DNA of 64,000 nucleotides from Bacillus sp. FJAT-49711. GTDB taxonomy: Bacteria; Bacillota; Bacilli; Bacillales; Bacillaceae_C. Below, in pieces: positions 17,256 to 25,177 of this stretch. The notes below the pieces were generated by a model. That model was not told the origin of the DNA. It did not search any database and saw nothing but the letters and a program-made list of their open reading frames with translations. The stretch lies in contig NZ_JAGYPL010000001.1 in the NCBI RefSeq assembly GCF_018343715.1, positions 248,001-312,000 of the forward strand, read 5' to 3'. Within the stretch, counting starts at the first letter, position 1; the number at the start of each line of letters is the position of its first letter. The position numbers were made by a program, and so were the translations under genes.

Positions 17256-18451
17256 TGAAAAATGATGTAAAAGTTGTACTTGTTGGAATCGGTGGTTACG
17301 GAAATATGTACATTGACAAGTTTCTAGCTGACGGAGTGGAACTAAATGCCAGTATTGTGGGAATCGTGGATCCTAATCCTGAAAGAAGTAGGAATTATGG
17401 AAGAATAAAACAATTGAACATTCCTATCTTTTCAATGATAGAAGAATTTTACGCTAATAATAAAGCAGATCTTGCCGTCTTTTCAACTCCTATCCATCTG
17501 CATGCAACACAAGCTTGTTACGCACTTCTTAATGGCAGTAACATACTATGTGAAAAACCAATGTGTGCATCAATAGAAGAGGCCAAAAAGTTAATAGAAA
17601 CGAGAAATCATACTGGGAAATTTGTGGCAATAGGGTTTAACTGGTCTTTTAGTCCATCTGTTCAAAACATGAAACAGGATATATTGGAGGGGACTTTTGG
17701 AAAACCTAAGCGACTTAAAACGATAGTAAATTGGCCGCGCGACGCTGCCTACTACAATCGGAATAATTGGGCGGGACGATTGTATAGTGATGATGGTGCT
17801 CCTATTTTGGACAGTGTCGCAAACAATGCAACCGCACATTATCTCCATCATATGTTTTATTTATTGGGTCCAACATCAGATGAAAGTGCTAGATTAAAAG
17901 ATGTAACGTCGGAATTGTATCGAGCTAATCCAATTGAAAGCTTTGATACTTGTGCAGTGAAAGTGACAACAGAAGATGACGTGGAGATTCTTTATTATGC
18001 CACACACGCTGTTAAAGATTCATTTGGACCGCAATTTTACTATGAATTTGAGCAAGCGAACGTTTATAGATCAGAAGGTGAGAATGGCAATCAAGTGGTA
18101 GCACGATTTAAAGACGGAACAGAAAAAGTTTATCCTGACCCGGAAAAGGATCATTTGCATAAATTAATCATTTGTATTGAGGCAATAGTAAACGGCAGTC
18201 AAGATATTCATTGTGGACCAGAGGCAGCGACACCACATGTACAAGCAATCGCAGCAATGCATGAATCAGTCTCAAAAATTGCATTATTTCCAGAAAACCT
18301 TATCAAATTAGATAAAGATAGGGATGTGATTTGGGTAGAAGGATTAAGCGATACATTGATCGAATGTTATAAACAGTGGAAATTGCCAAGTGAAAGAAAG
18401 ATACCGTGGGCAAAAGTTGGAAAAAGGATAGATGTAAGAAATATAGATTAG
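17255..18451 (+). CDS. Gfo/Idh/MocA-family oxidoreductase
   Basis: 398 residues, longer than the usual 330-380. The NAD(P)-binding loop is VVLVGIGGYGNMY, followed by VDPNPER, FSTPIHLHATQA and the hallmark CEKPM (catalytic Lys). The C-terminal half forms the substrate-binding open sheet, with DSVANNATAHYLHHMFYLLG providing a likely catalytic His. Family members oxidise sugar hydroxyls (C1 or C3) or reduce keto sugars. It is fused by a one-base overlap to the GH78-like gene, so hydrolysis and oxidation probably act on the same compound, for example to make or consume a 3-keto sugar. Confidence 0.85.
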   Translation: MKNDVKVVLVGIGGYGNMYIDKFLADGVELNASIVGIVDPNPERSRNYGRIKQLNIPIFSMIEEFYANNKADLAVFSTPIHLHATQACYALLNGSNILCEKPMCASIEEAKKLIETRNHTGKFVAIGFNWSFSPSVQNMKQDILEGTFGKPKRLKTIVNWPRDAAYYNRNNWAGRLYSDDGAPILDSVANNATAHYLHHMFYLLGPTSDESARLKDVTSELYRANPIESFDTCAVKVTTEDDVEILYYATHAVKDSFGPQFYYEFEQANVYRSEGENGNQVVARFKDGTEKVYPDPEKDHLHKLIICIEAIVNGSQDIHCGPEAATPHVQAIAAMHESVSKIALFPENLIKLDKDRDVIWVEGLSDTLIECYKQWKLPSERKIPWAKVGKRIDVRNID

Positions 18452-18505
18452 TAAGATGCACACATTTATTTCATCAATAAATTTGAAATAAGAGGAGGTT
18501 TTTTT

Positions 18506-19264
18506 ATGCAAGCACCTGTAAAAGAAAATCGTCTAGCTCCACTTACTGAAGATCAAGTTTCTCAATACGAGAGAAATGGTTATTTAGTTCTAAAAAATGG
18601 TTGTAGCCAAGATTTAGTTGATGCTTACAACTCCTATATTTACACTATTCGTTCTGCTGAAAAGATAGAGGACTGGGCAAATCCTCATATTGGAAAAATT
18701 TTATCTGAGAAAGATCGTTTTTCTCTGCGCCTCTTTAATCCACATCTTCACGATGGATTTTCTTTGCAGCTGATGAAGCTTCCTATTGTACGTGGGACAT
18801 TAGCACAACTACTCGGCGATGAAGCAGTAGGAGTACAAAGTATGTATTTCTATAAGTCTCCAGGCTCACCTGGCCAGGCGGCTCACCAAGATTATTATTA
18901 TATCAATAATGAGCCAAATACTTTAACAGCAGCCTGGATTGCTATGGAGGATGTAGATGAAGAAAATGGATGTTTATGGGTAATTCCAGGCAGTCATAAA
19001 GACGGACTTCTACCTCATGGTAAAGTAAAAGATACGAGTGAGCATGAATCTTGGACAGATGAAACAGAAGGGGCGGATTTATCAAAACAAATCCCTGTCA
19101 TCATGGAAAAAGGGGATATTGTGTTCTTTCATAATTTACTCATTCACTCTTCTGGGAAAAACCGGACTAGCGACAGATGGCGCCGCTCTTATGTGTGCCA
19201 CTATATACGACATGATTCAGTGATAGAAAGAGAGGATTTAAAAAAGAAGATTTCATTGGAATAG
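18506..19264 (+). CDS. Phytanoyl-CoA dioxygenase (PhyH) family protein, second copy
   Basis: 252 residues after AGAGGAGG. The N-terminal QVSQYERNGYLVLKNG is typical of PhyH. The iron triad is AAHQDYYY (H-x-D, near residue 130) and the distal His in FFHNLLIHSSGKNRT, with Arg in RRSYVCHYI for 2-oxoglutarate. The motif ENGCLWVIPGSHKDGLLPHG is also a family landmark. It differs strongly from the PhyH protein at 3982, so the two probably act on different substrates. It lies between a Gfo/Idh gene and a TIM-barrel epimerase, and a terminator follows. Confidence 0.82.
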   Translation: MQAPVKENRLAPLTEDQVSQYERNGYLVLKNGCSQDLVDAYNSYIYTIRSAEKIEDWANPHIGKILSEKDRFSLRLFNPHLHDGFSLQLMKLPIVRGTLAQLLGDEAVGVQSMYFYKSPGSPGQAAHQDYYYINNEPNTLTAAWIAMEDVDEENGCLWVIPGSHKDGLLPHGKVKDTSEHESWTDETEGADLSKQIPVIMEKGDIVFFHNLLIHSSGKNRTSDRWRRSYVCHYIRHDSVIEREDLKKKISLE

Positions 19265-19283
19265 CGTTATAGATAAGGTATTA

Positions 19284-19312
19284 GCGGCGGATTAATTCCG
19301 CCTTCCTTTTTT
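19284..19312 (+). terminator. Rho-independent terminator after the second PhyH gene
   Basis: GGCGGA pairs with TCCGCC over a short loop, followed by TTCCTTTTTT. A separate ribosome site serves the next gene, but I see no clear promoter. Confidence 0.6.
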
Positions 19313-19373
19313 AAATGAAATAAATAGGAGTTTTAGAAAATAGGCACGTAATTATTTTTAAGGAGTTCACTAA

Positions 19374-20198
19374 ATGTTCAATTACAGCTTAACCCAATGG
19401 ATTTTCGGTAATGAAAGATTGGAAAAAAGTCTTAAAAGATTAAAAAAATATGAATATCAGGGAGTGGAGTTAGCAGGGGAACCGGATTTAATAAATGTGC
19501 ACGAAACAAAGGAGCTTTTAAAGAAATATGGTATGGAGTGCAGTTCCATATGCGGTATTTACAATGAGGATAGAGATCTTTCCTCTTCGAACGAAGAAAT
19601 TAGAAACAATGCAATCGATTATGTTAAAAAATGCATAGACATGGCAAAAGCATTAGGTGCTCGAATTGTTATTGTTGTTCCTACATATGTTGGTAAATTG
19701 AAGGCCGAAACAAATGAAGAATGGAACTATGCGATAGCTAGTGTTCGAGAATTGGGTGATTACGCCAATCAACATAATATTACTCTTGCAATAGAAGCCA
19801 TTAATCGTTATGAAACTTATTTAGTTACGAATCTGCATACCGCAAAACGATTTATTGAAGAGGTGGCGTCAGAAAATGTGAAAATTATGGCCGATTTCTT
19901 TCATATGAATTTAGAAGAACGGAATATGAGTGAAGCTTTAACAAACATATTAGAGCATCTCGTTCATGTACATATTGCTGATAATACTAGGGAAGCTGCT
20001 GGTTTAGGACAAACTGATTTTGAACCAATTATGTCGTTTTTAAAGAATATGAATTATTCTGGTTACGTAAGTATGGAATTTCTGCCATCTGTATCGAATC
20101 CTTATATAGTGTCAGAACATCGTGGTGAATCAAGTGTATTCGATGATTATTCAAGACAATCAATCGATCATATAAAGGGTATCGTCAAAAATTTATAA
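19374..20198 (+). CDS. D-tagatose/psicose 3-epimerase-like TIM barrel
   Basis: 274 residues. The metal-site pattern is that of ketose 3-epimerases: LAIEAINRYET (Glu), IMADFFHMNLEE (Asp and His), VHVHIADN (His), and YVSMEFLP (Glu). HIADNTREAAGLGQTDF is close to the HIADSNRxxPGxGxxDF motif of D-tagatose 3-epimerases. It would interconvert ketoses or keto sugars at C3. The ribosome site is AAGGAGTTC. It is the best candidate in this island for a true 3-epimerase, but the substrate is not proven. A nested repeat region follows. Confidence 0.8.
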   Translation: MFNYSLTQWIFGNERLEKSLKRLKKYEYQGVELAGEPDLINVHETKELLKKYGMECSSICGIYNEDRDLSSSNEEIRNNAIDYVKKCIDMAKALGARIVIVVPTYVGKLKAETNEEWNYAIASVRELGDYANQHNITLAIEAINRYETYLVTNLHTAKRFIEEVASENVKIMADFFHMNLEERNMSEALTNILEHLVHVHIADNTREAAGLGQTDFEPIMSFLKNMNYSGYVSMEFLPSVSNPYIVSEHRGESSVFDDYSRQSIDHIKGIVKNL

Positions 20199-20287
20199 TA
20201 GAATCTCTGAATTACGAGGAGAAAATATGCTGAAAGACATGCCAAAAAAGCATCATATCTTTATTTTTTTAAGGTTCATTTGTATCC

Positions 20288-20645
20288 ATTGTTGCTTACC
20301 AAGATAGTTATTGGTTGATTTTCGCTACAGTAGCTCGCTTTCCGCGGGGCTGGCGGTTTGTCTAGCAGCAGCGCCTAGCCTCTCGAGGTCATAAGTCATA
20401 TTACTACGTAGCTAAAAGGCCGCCCACTGCGTAATTTGTCTTATGATTGTCGGGGCTCGTCAAGGCGCTTACGCATTTCCATGAGTCTCCTCGGCGTAAA
20501 CGCCTGTGGGGTCTCGCCGATCCAACGCGACGGACAGGACGTCCTAGTATCGGCGTAAGCTACAGGACGTGTCCGTCTTTATCCGACTAGGAGTCTCGTA
20601 CTTTTGCTACAGTCAACCTTCAACAGATTTTGTTTTGAAAGCCAT
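20288..20645 (-). repeat. Family R1 repeat with nested insertions
   Basis: Read on the minus strand, this block matches the repeat at 44250-44433: the CTGTTGAAGGTTGA start, AGTCTCGTAC/GCGAGACTCC, the CCCCACAGGCGTTTACGCC core, CCGCGGAAAGCGAG, and GTAGCG-AAATCAA. Two extra blocks interrupt it. One (about 20367-20490) resembles the ends of the other repeat family, R2 (GTCTAGC-CAGCGCCTA and AAGGCGCTTACGC). The other (about 20530-20580) is a small hairpin bounded by GACGGACA and TGTCCGTC. Together with its flanks, 20199-21137 is a 939-bp stretch with no supported gene; a 26-codon frame at 20227 after GAGGAG may be the remnant of one. Confidence 0.7.
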
Positions 20646-20843
20646 AAACCCTTGGATAAAATCCTTTAAAAATATTTTGTCATTGAAGATGGACTATGAC
20701 CTTTAAGGAGGAACAGTACTTCTTATTGAGGAGCATACCAAGCGCCAATGTGCTGACACATCACAGTAGCGGATGTAAGTATGTACCACATCTTAGTAGA
20801 CTGATGCCGACTTGATTCCAATGAGCGAAAGAATATCTTAGTT

Positions 20844-20964
20844 GAATGGAGTGGAAGGCGGCGACTCCTAGGGGATAAGCATAAGGTGAGACCCCGCAGG
20901 GCGCGAAGCGACTGAGGAGGCTCATCGCACGCCCCCTGAAAGAGTCCGCCTGGAACGGAAATCA
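20844..20964 (+). repeat. Family R1 repeat, diverged copy
   Basis: GGCGGCGACTCCTA, GGTGAGACCCCGCAGG, GCGAAGCGACTGAGGAGGC and GAACGGAAATCAT follow the order of the GC-rich Bacillus intergenic repeat seen at 44250-44433. It is in the opposite orientation to the copy at 20288, so this gap holds an inverted pair. Confidence 0.7.
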
Positions 20965-21137
20965 TCGGTGACTGGCTCTCATGCTGTTTGTAGAATGGGC
21001 AATTTGCCTATAAAAAAGTAAACATCCCATCCCCCTATTAAATATGGAGGAGAAATCAAAAAATAGAACAAGAAAACCTTGTACTATGTAACTCGGTGAA
21101 TGTAGAGAGTCTATTATTAAGGTCGGAGGAAAATAAT

Positions 21138-21938
21138 ATGAAATGGGCATTTATGACTGCAAATTTTGTAGCAAAGGAATTAAATTATCAAAATAGCGAT
21201 GACTGGGGTAAATGCCATCAAGCAACATTTGAGGCGTTTCATGGACCACAATTTTCGTCAAAATTTGAAGAAATTATCTCGATGGCCAAGGAGATGGGGT
21301 TTGATGCAATCGAATTATGGGTGGCTCATCTAGATCCACTTTACGCTACTCCTGAAATGATTGAACAAGCCTTACATATATTAAAACAATATGATATGAC
21401 TGTAGCTTCCTACACGGCAGGCTTTGCTTCCCCAGGAATTACAACAGAGGAAGCCGCGAAAATTTTTGCAACTTCAAAAGCCATTGGTACACCTGTTTTA
21501 GCCCAAGGATTTCATCCGGATAACGGTCCAGTCGTTATGCCGTTAGCAGAAAAATATGGAATCCGTGTGGGATTAGAAAATCACCCTGAAAAAACACCTC
21601 AAGAAGTAATAGACAAGGTAGAGCCATTCTCTCCGTGGATTGGCGCGGCAGTTGATACAGGCTTTTTTGGCACGCATGGGTACGATAACGTAAAAGCATT
21701 TCGAGAATTGAAGGACTATCTAGTCCATGTACATCTTAAAGACATTAAAGCGGCTGGTGCACATGAATCATGTACGCTCGGCGATGGAATTGTTAATATT
21801 AAAGATGTTCTTTCTGTATTAAAAGAAATCAATTATGAGGGAACTATTACAATCGAACATGAACCACACCATTATGACCCTACAGAAGATGTAAAAGAAA
21901 GTTTAAGAAGAGCAAAAGCTTGGTGGAAAGAGATTTAA
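21138..21938 (+). CDS. Sugar phosphate isomerase/epimerase-like TIM barrel
   Basis: 266 residues from the ATG at 21138, preceded by GGAGGA; upstream in-frame starts lack a ribosome site. TIM-barrel metal-site motifs are GFDAIELWVAHL, IRVGLENHPEK (Glu), GAAVDTGFFG (Asp), LVHVHLKDIK (His) and TITIEHEPHH (Glu). The conserved TLGDGIVNIKDVL resembles IolE/IolI-type proteins. It starts a run of genes that leads, after a 27-bp gap, into the KDG-type kinase. The sugar and reaction are not determined. Confidence 0.8.
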   Translation: MKWAFMTANFVAKELNYQNSDDWGKCHQATFEAFHGPQFSSKFEEIISMAKEMGFDAIELWVAHLDPLYATPEMIEQALHILKQYDMTVASYTAGFASPGITTEEAAKIFATSKAIGTPVLAQGFHPDNGPVVMPLAEKYGIRVGLENHPEKTPQEVIDKVEPFSPWIGAAVDTGFFGTHGYDNVKAFRELKDYLVHVHLKDIKAAGAHESCTLGDGIVNIKDVLSVLKEINYEGTITIEHEPHHYDPTEDVKESLRRAKAWWKEI

Positions 21939-21965
21939 TAAATGACTTATTCAGAGGTGAAAAAT

Positions 21966-22922
21966 ATGGACAAGCGATTTCCTGAAGTCGTTACATTTGG
22001 AGAATCTATGGTTTTGATGACTCCCGTGAATACGAAAGGAATAGAATACAATAGTGAATTTGTCAAATCATTTGGAGGAGCAGAGAGTAATTTCGCGATT
22101 GCTGTTACTCGACTTGGACAAGAAGCAGGCTGGTTTAGCCGCCTAGGAAAGGATCCTTTTGGAAGAAATATTTTGAAAGGAGTAAGAGGGGAAGGAGTAG
22201 ATGTTTCGAGAGTTGTTTTAACTGATGAGGCCCCGACTGGCTTTATGCTGCGAGAAAATGTCGCGGGGAAAACTTCGGTCTATTATTATAGAAGAGGATC
22301 GGCAGCAAGCAAGCTAAGCCCTGAGCATTTAGATGAAGACTATATTAAGAATGCAAAAATATTACATATTACAGGTATTACATGCGCTATAAGCCAATCT
22401 GCCCGAAATGCAGTATACGATGCAGTCCGAATAGCAAGGAAACACGGGGTGAAAATATGTTTTGACCCAAATCTTAGACTAAAGCTTTGGACAATCGAAG
22501 AAGCAAGGGAAGTTCTATTACCATTAGCTAATGAGGCAGATTATTTTTTACCGGGATTAGACGAACTTAAACAACTATATGAAATCAATGATTCAGAAGA
22601 AATTTTTTCAAAGCTAAAGGAATTAAAAGCAGTTTCAGTTGTAAAGGGAGGAAATGATGAAACGCTTTTAGTTGAAAATGGAGAAGTGACATCCTTCCCT
22701 TATATGCCTGTTGAGAAAGTCATAGACTCAGTTGGAGCGGGAGACGGCTTTTGTGCTGGATTTGTAGCTGGATTGTTAAAAGGATTCAGCCACCAAGAAT
22801 CCATCCGTTTAGCTAATATGGTAGGTGCTCTTGTCATTCAAAGTGAGGGGGATTGGGAAGGTCTTCCTACTTGGGAAGAGGTCCGAGCTATATTAAATAA
22901 AGAAATTCACATTGAAAGGTGA
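21966..22922 (+). CDS. PfkB-family sugar kinase, 2-keto-3-deoxygluconate/galactonate kinase-like
   Basis: 318 residues from the ATG at 21966 after AGAGGTG. The N-terminal VTFGESMVLMTP and FGGAESNFAIAVTRLG, YYYRRGSAASKL, KICFDPNLRLKLW, and the C-terminal anion-hole and catalytic-base motif DSVGAGDGFCAGF place it with KdgK-type kinases. It would phosphorylate 2-keto-3-deoxy-gluconate or -galactonate at C6 in the cytoplasm. This supplies the step missing between galactonate dehydratase (4982) and the aldolase (6124). The two loci are 15 kb apart but in the same island. Substrate preference between gluco and galacto forms cannot be read from sequence. Confidence 0.85.
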   Translation: MDKRFPEVVTFGESMVLMTPVNTKGIEYNSEFVKSFGGAESNFAIAVTRLGQEAGWFSRLGKDPFGRNILKGVRGEGVDVSRVVLTDEAPTGFMLRENVAGKTSVYYYRRGSAASKLSPEHLDEDYIKNAKILHITGITCAISQSARNAVYDAVRIARKHGVKICFDPNLRLKLWTIEEAREVLLPLANEADYFLPGLDELKQLYEINDSEEIFSKLKELKAVSVVKGGNDETLLVENGEVTSFPYMPVEKVIDSVGAGDGFCAGFVAGLLKGFSHQESIRLANMVGALVIQSEGDWEGLPTWEEVRAILNKEIHIER

Positions 22923-23012
22923 ATTTCTTTCACTAAAAAGAGGACTTTTCCTGTATAAATCGAATTAGTAAGTGTTACTTGTTTTAAAAAGTTATCATGG
23001 GGGTGAAAAAAA

Positions 23013-24068
23013 TTGTTCGTCTATGTTGGTTCCTACACAAATAAAAGCCCAAATGGAATTAATATATTTACATTTAATGAAAGTGATGGATCCATAACCC
23101 ATATAGACAGTGTCTGTGAAATCGAAAATCCCTCTTTTATTAGTATTGACGAAACGAATAACCACTTATTTGCTGTTAGTGAAACAGCTATGACAGATGG
23201 AAAAGAAGGCGGCCAGGTTTTTTCATATAAAATAGATGAAGAAACTGGGACGTTATCTTATTTAAGTGCACAGCTTACGAACGGTGGTGCACCATGTCAC
23301 TTAAGTGTGGAAAATGGTGGGGAAAATGTATACGTAGTTAATTACAGTGGAGGAAACATTTGTCGCTTCTCTATCGATAAGGCTGGTCATATAAAATCTT
23401 TAGATGATATCGTTCAACATAAAGGAAATAGTATCCGTCCTGATCGACAGGAAGGGTCACATCCTCATTCAATAATATTGGATTCGTCTAATACGTTCGC
23501 TTATGTACCAGATCTCGGGTTGGATAAAGTGTTTATATACAAATTGGATCAAGTTAAACGTACATTTGTTGCATATAGGGAAATAAACGTACATCCAGGT
23601 GCAGGCCCAAGGCATATTGTTTTTCATTCCTTCCTTCCATATGCATATGTTATCAATGAACTTGATTGTACAATTTGTGTCTTTTCAGTTGAAAAAGATG
23701 GAACATTAACGACGCAACAGACCGTTCCAACTTTAATAGAAAATAACTTGCAAGAAGATAGTGGCGCCGATATACATATACATCCGAATGGGAAGTTTTT
23801 GTATGCTTCTAATAGAGGGAAGGATAGTATCACTATTTTCCAAATCAATCAACAAAACGGTTCTTTAACACGAATTGGATATTCATCAACATATGGAAAG
23901 ACACCACGTAATTTTGCGATATCACCGAATGGAAAGTATTTGTTTGCTGCAAATCAAAACTCTGATTCTATTGTTTTATTTCGTATTGATGATAAAACTG
24001 GTCAACTAACAGAACCAATCAAGACGATACAAGTATCCGAACCAGTTTGTATAAAATTTTTAAAATAA
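23013..24068 (+). CDS. Beta-propeller lactonase, 6-phosphogluconolactonase-like
   Basis: 351 residues. The start is TTG at 23013, 6 bases after GGGGGTGA. The opening FVYVGSYTNKSPNGINIFTF and recurrent blades (HPHSIILDSSNTFAYVPDLGLDKVFIY, GAGPRHIVFHSFLPYAYVINE, NFAISPNGKYLFAANQNS) are those of the seven-bladed lactonase family (Pgl/YkgB type). These cytoplasmic enzymes hydrolyse aldonolactones. In this island it fits between a sugar 1-dehydrogenase and galactonate dehydratase. It follows the KDG-type kinase and precedes a Gfo/Idh dehydrogenase, its likely partner. Confidence 0.8.
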   Translation: MFVYVGSYTNKSPNGINIFTFNESDGSITHIDSVCEIENPSFISIDETNNHLFAVSETAMTDGKEGGQVFSYKIDEETGTLSYLSAQLTNGGAPCHLSVENGGENVYVVNYSGGNICRFSIDKAGHIKSLDDIVQHKGNSIRPDRQEGSHPHSIILDSSNTFAYVPDLGLDKVFIYKLDQVKRTFVAYREINVHPGAGPRHIVFHSFLPYAYVINELDCTICVFSVEKDGTLTTQQTVPTLIENNLQEDSGADIHIHPNGKFLYASNRGKDSITIFQINQQNGSLTRIGYSSTYGKTPRNFAISPNGKYLFAANQNSDSIVLFRIDDKTGQLTEPIKTIQVSEPVCIKFLK

Positions 24069-24101
24069 TTATATAACTTTTTTTGAAAAGGATGCGATGA
24101 A

Positions 24102-25088
24102 ATGGGAAAAATTCGAGTTGGAATGATTGGGACAGGTGGTATTGCTCATTGGCATGCTAGACAACTTAAAGAATTAGATGAAGTGATGATTGTTTCGATT
24201 ACAGATCCGAGTCCACAAAATAGGGAAAGAATTATCTCAGAGCACAAATTGGATGGGGTAATTGAATTTACGGATCACTTGGAAATGCTAGTGAATTCAG
24301 AGTTGGATGCAGTAGTCATTTGTTCACCGCATACTCTCCATTTTCAACAAGCGATGGATGCAATGAATAGCGGCTGCCATGTGTTAATTGAAAAACCGAT
24401 GGCTTGTTCACTAAAAGAAGCAGAGCAATTGATAGAGGCTGCTGAAAAATTGGGAAAAGTTCTTCAAGTATCGTATCAGCGACATTTTCAACCTGAATTT
24501 TTATTTATCCGTGACCTAATCGCAAATGGGGAAATTGGTAACCTGACATCTGTAACCGCTTCACTCTATCAAGAATGGGGACAAGGTACAGTCGGCAGCT
24601 GGAGGCAAAATCCTGCCCTTTCAGGAGGGGGGATGTTAATGGATTCTGGAAGTCATATCGTTGACGTCCTTCTTTGGACGACAGGTCTTTCTCCTGTAGA
24701 AGTTTCAACCAACATGCAAAAGCATCAGTCACCCGTTGAATTGGATTCATTTACGTCAATTCGTTTTGAAAACGGTGTAGTTGCTGGTTTAAATATTGTT
24801 GGTTTTGCTCCATGTTGGCACGAGACATATGTATTCTGTGGAGATAATGGTGGAATCTTTTACGATAATGGCAAGATCACGATTCGCCGCTTAGGAGAAG
24901 AACCAATTACTCCACAACTTCCTGAGCAAACGACGAATCAGGATAAAAGCTTCATTGACGCAATACTTGGCAAACATGAAGTGTTAGTTCCGGGTCAATT
25001 TGCGAAAGAAGTTGTAAAACTTACTGAAATGATCTATAAGGCAGCAGGTTACAGTCCATTAGGCGAAGATGATAAGGTAGTATCCTAA
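24102..25088 (+). CDS. Gfo/Idh/MocA-family oxidoreductase, putative sugar dehydrogenase
   Basis: 328 residues. NAD(P)-binding VGMIGTGGIAHWHARQL, VSITDPSPQNR, VVICSPHTLHFQQA and the catalytic-Lys motif IEKPMACS, then GGGMLMDSGSHIVDVLLWTTG with the likely proton-relay His. It differs clearly from the Gfo/Idh protein at 17255. The position right after the lactonase gene (33-bp gap) suggests that it oxidises an aldose to the lactone, or forms a 3-keto sugar. A terminator follows. Confidence 0.83.
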   Translation: MGKIRVGMIGTGGIAHWHARQLKELDEVMIVSITDPSPQNRERIISEHKLDGVIEFTDHLEMLVNSELDAVVICSPHTLHFQQAMDAMNSGCHVLIEKPMACSLKEAEQLIEAAEKLGKVLQVSYQRHFQPEFLFIRDLIANGEIGNLTSVTASLYQEWGQGTVGSWRQNPALSGGGMLMDSGSHIVDVLLWTTGLSPVEVSTNMQKHQSPVELDSFTSIRFENGVVAGLNIVGFAPCWHETYVFCGDNGGIFYDNGKITIRRLGEEPITPQLPEQTTNQDKSFIDAILGKHEVLVPGQFAKEVVKLTEMIYKAAGYSPLGEDDKVVS

Positions 25089-25096
25089 AGCATATG

Positions 25097-25130
25097 CGAC
25101 CTGACATTGTTTCCATGTCAGGTCTTATGT
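25097..25130 (+). terminator. Rho-independent terminator after the Gfo/Idh gene
   Basis: GACCTGACAT pairs perfectly with ATGTCAGGTC over a 7-base loop, followed by a T-rich tail. A TATAAT at about 25140 may begin a new transcript for the next gene. Confidence 0.7.
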
Positions 25131-25177
25131 TCAATTTTGATATAATATTGGTAGATTAATAGAGGAGGAATTTGGCA

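Noticed and set aside
20723-20965. 80-codon minus-strand frame in the repeat region
   Set aside because: It is made mostly of an R1 repeat, whose GC-rich sequence often yields chance frames.
8242-25088. Firm naming of the island as a levoglucosan pathway
   Set aside because: The enzyme classes fit, but they are broad families; DgoD, the aldolase, PhyH and GH78 are not part of that pathway.
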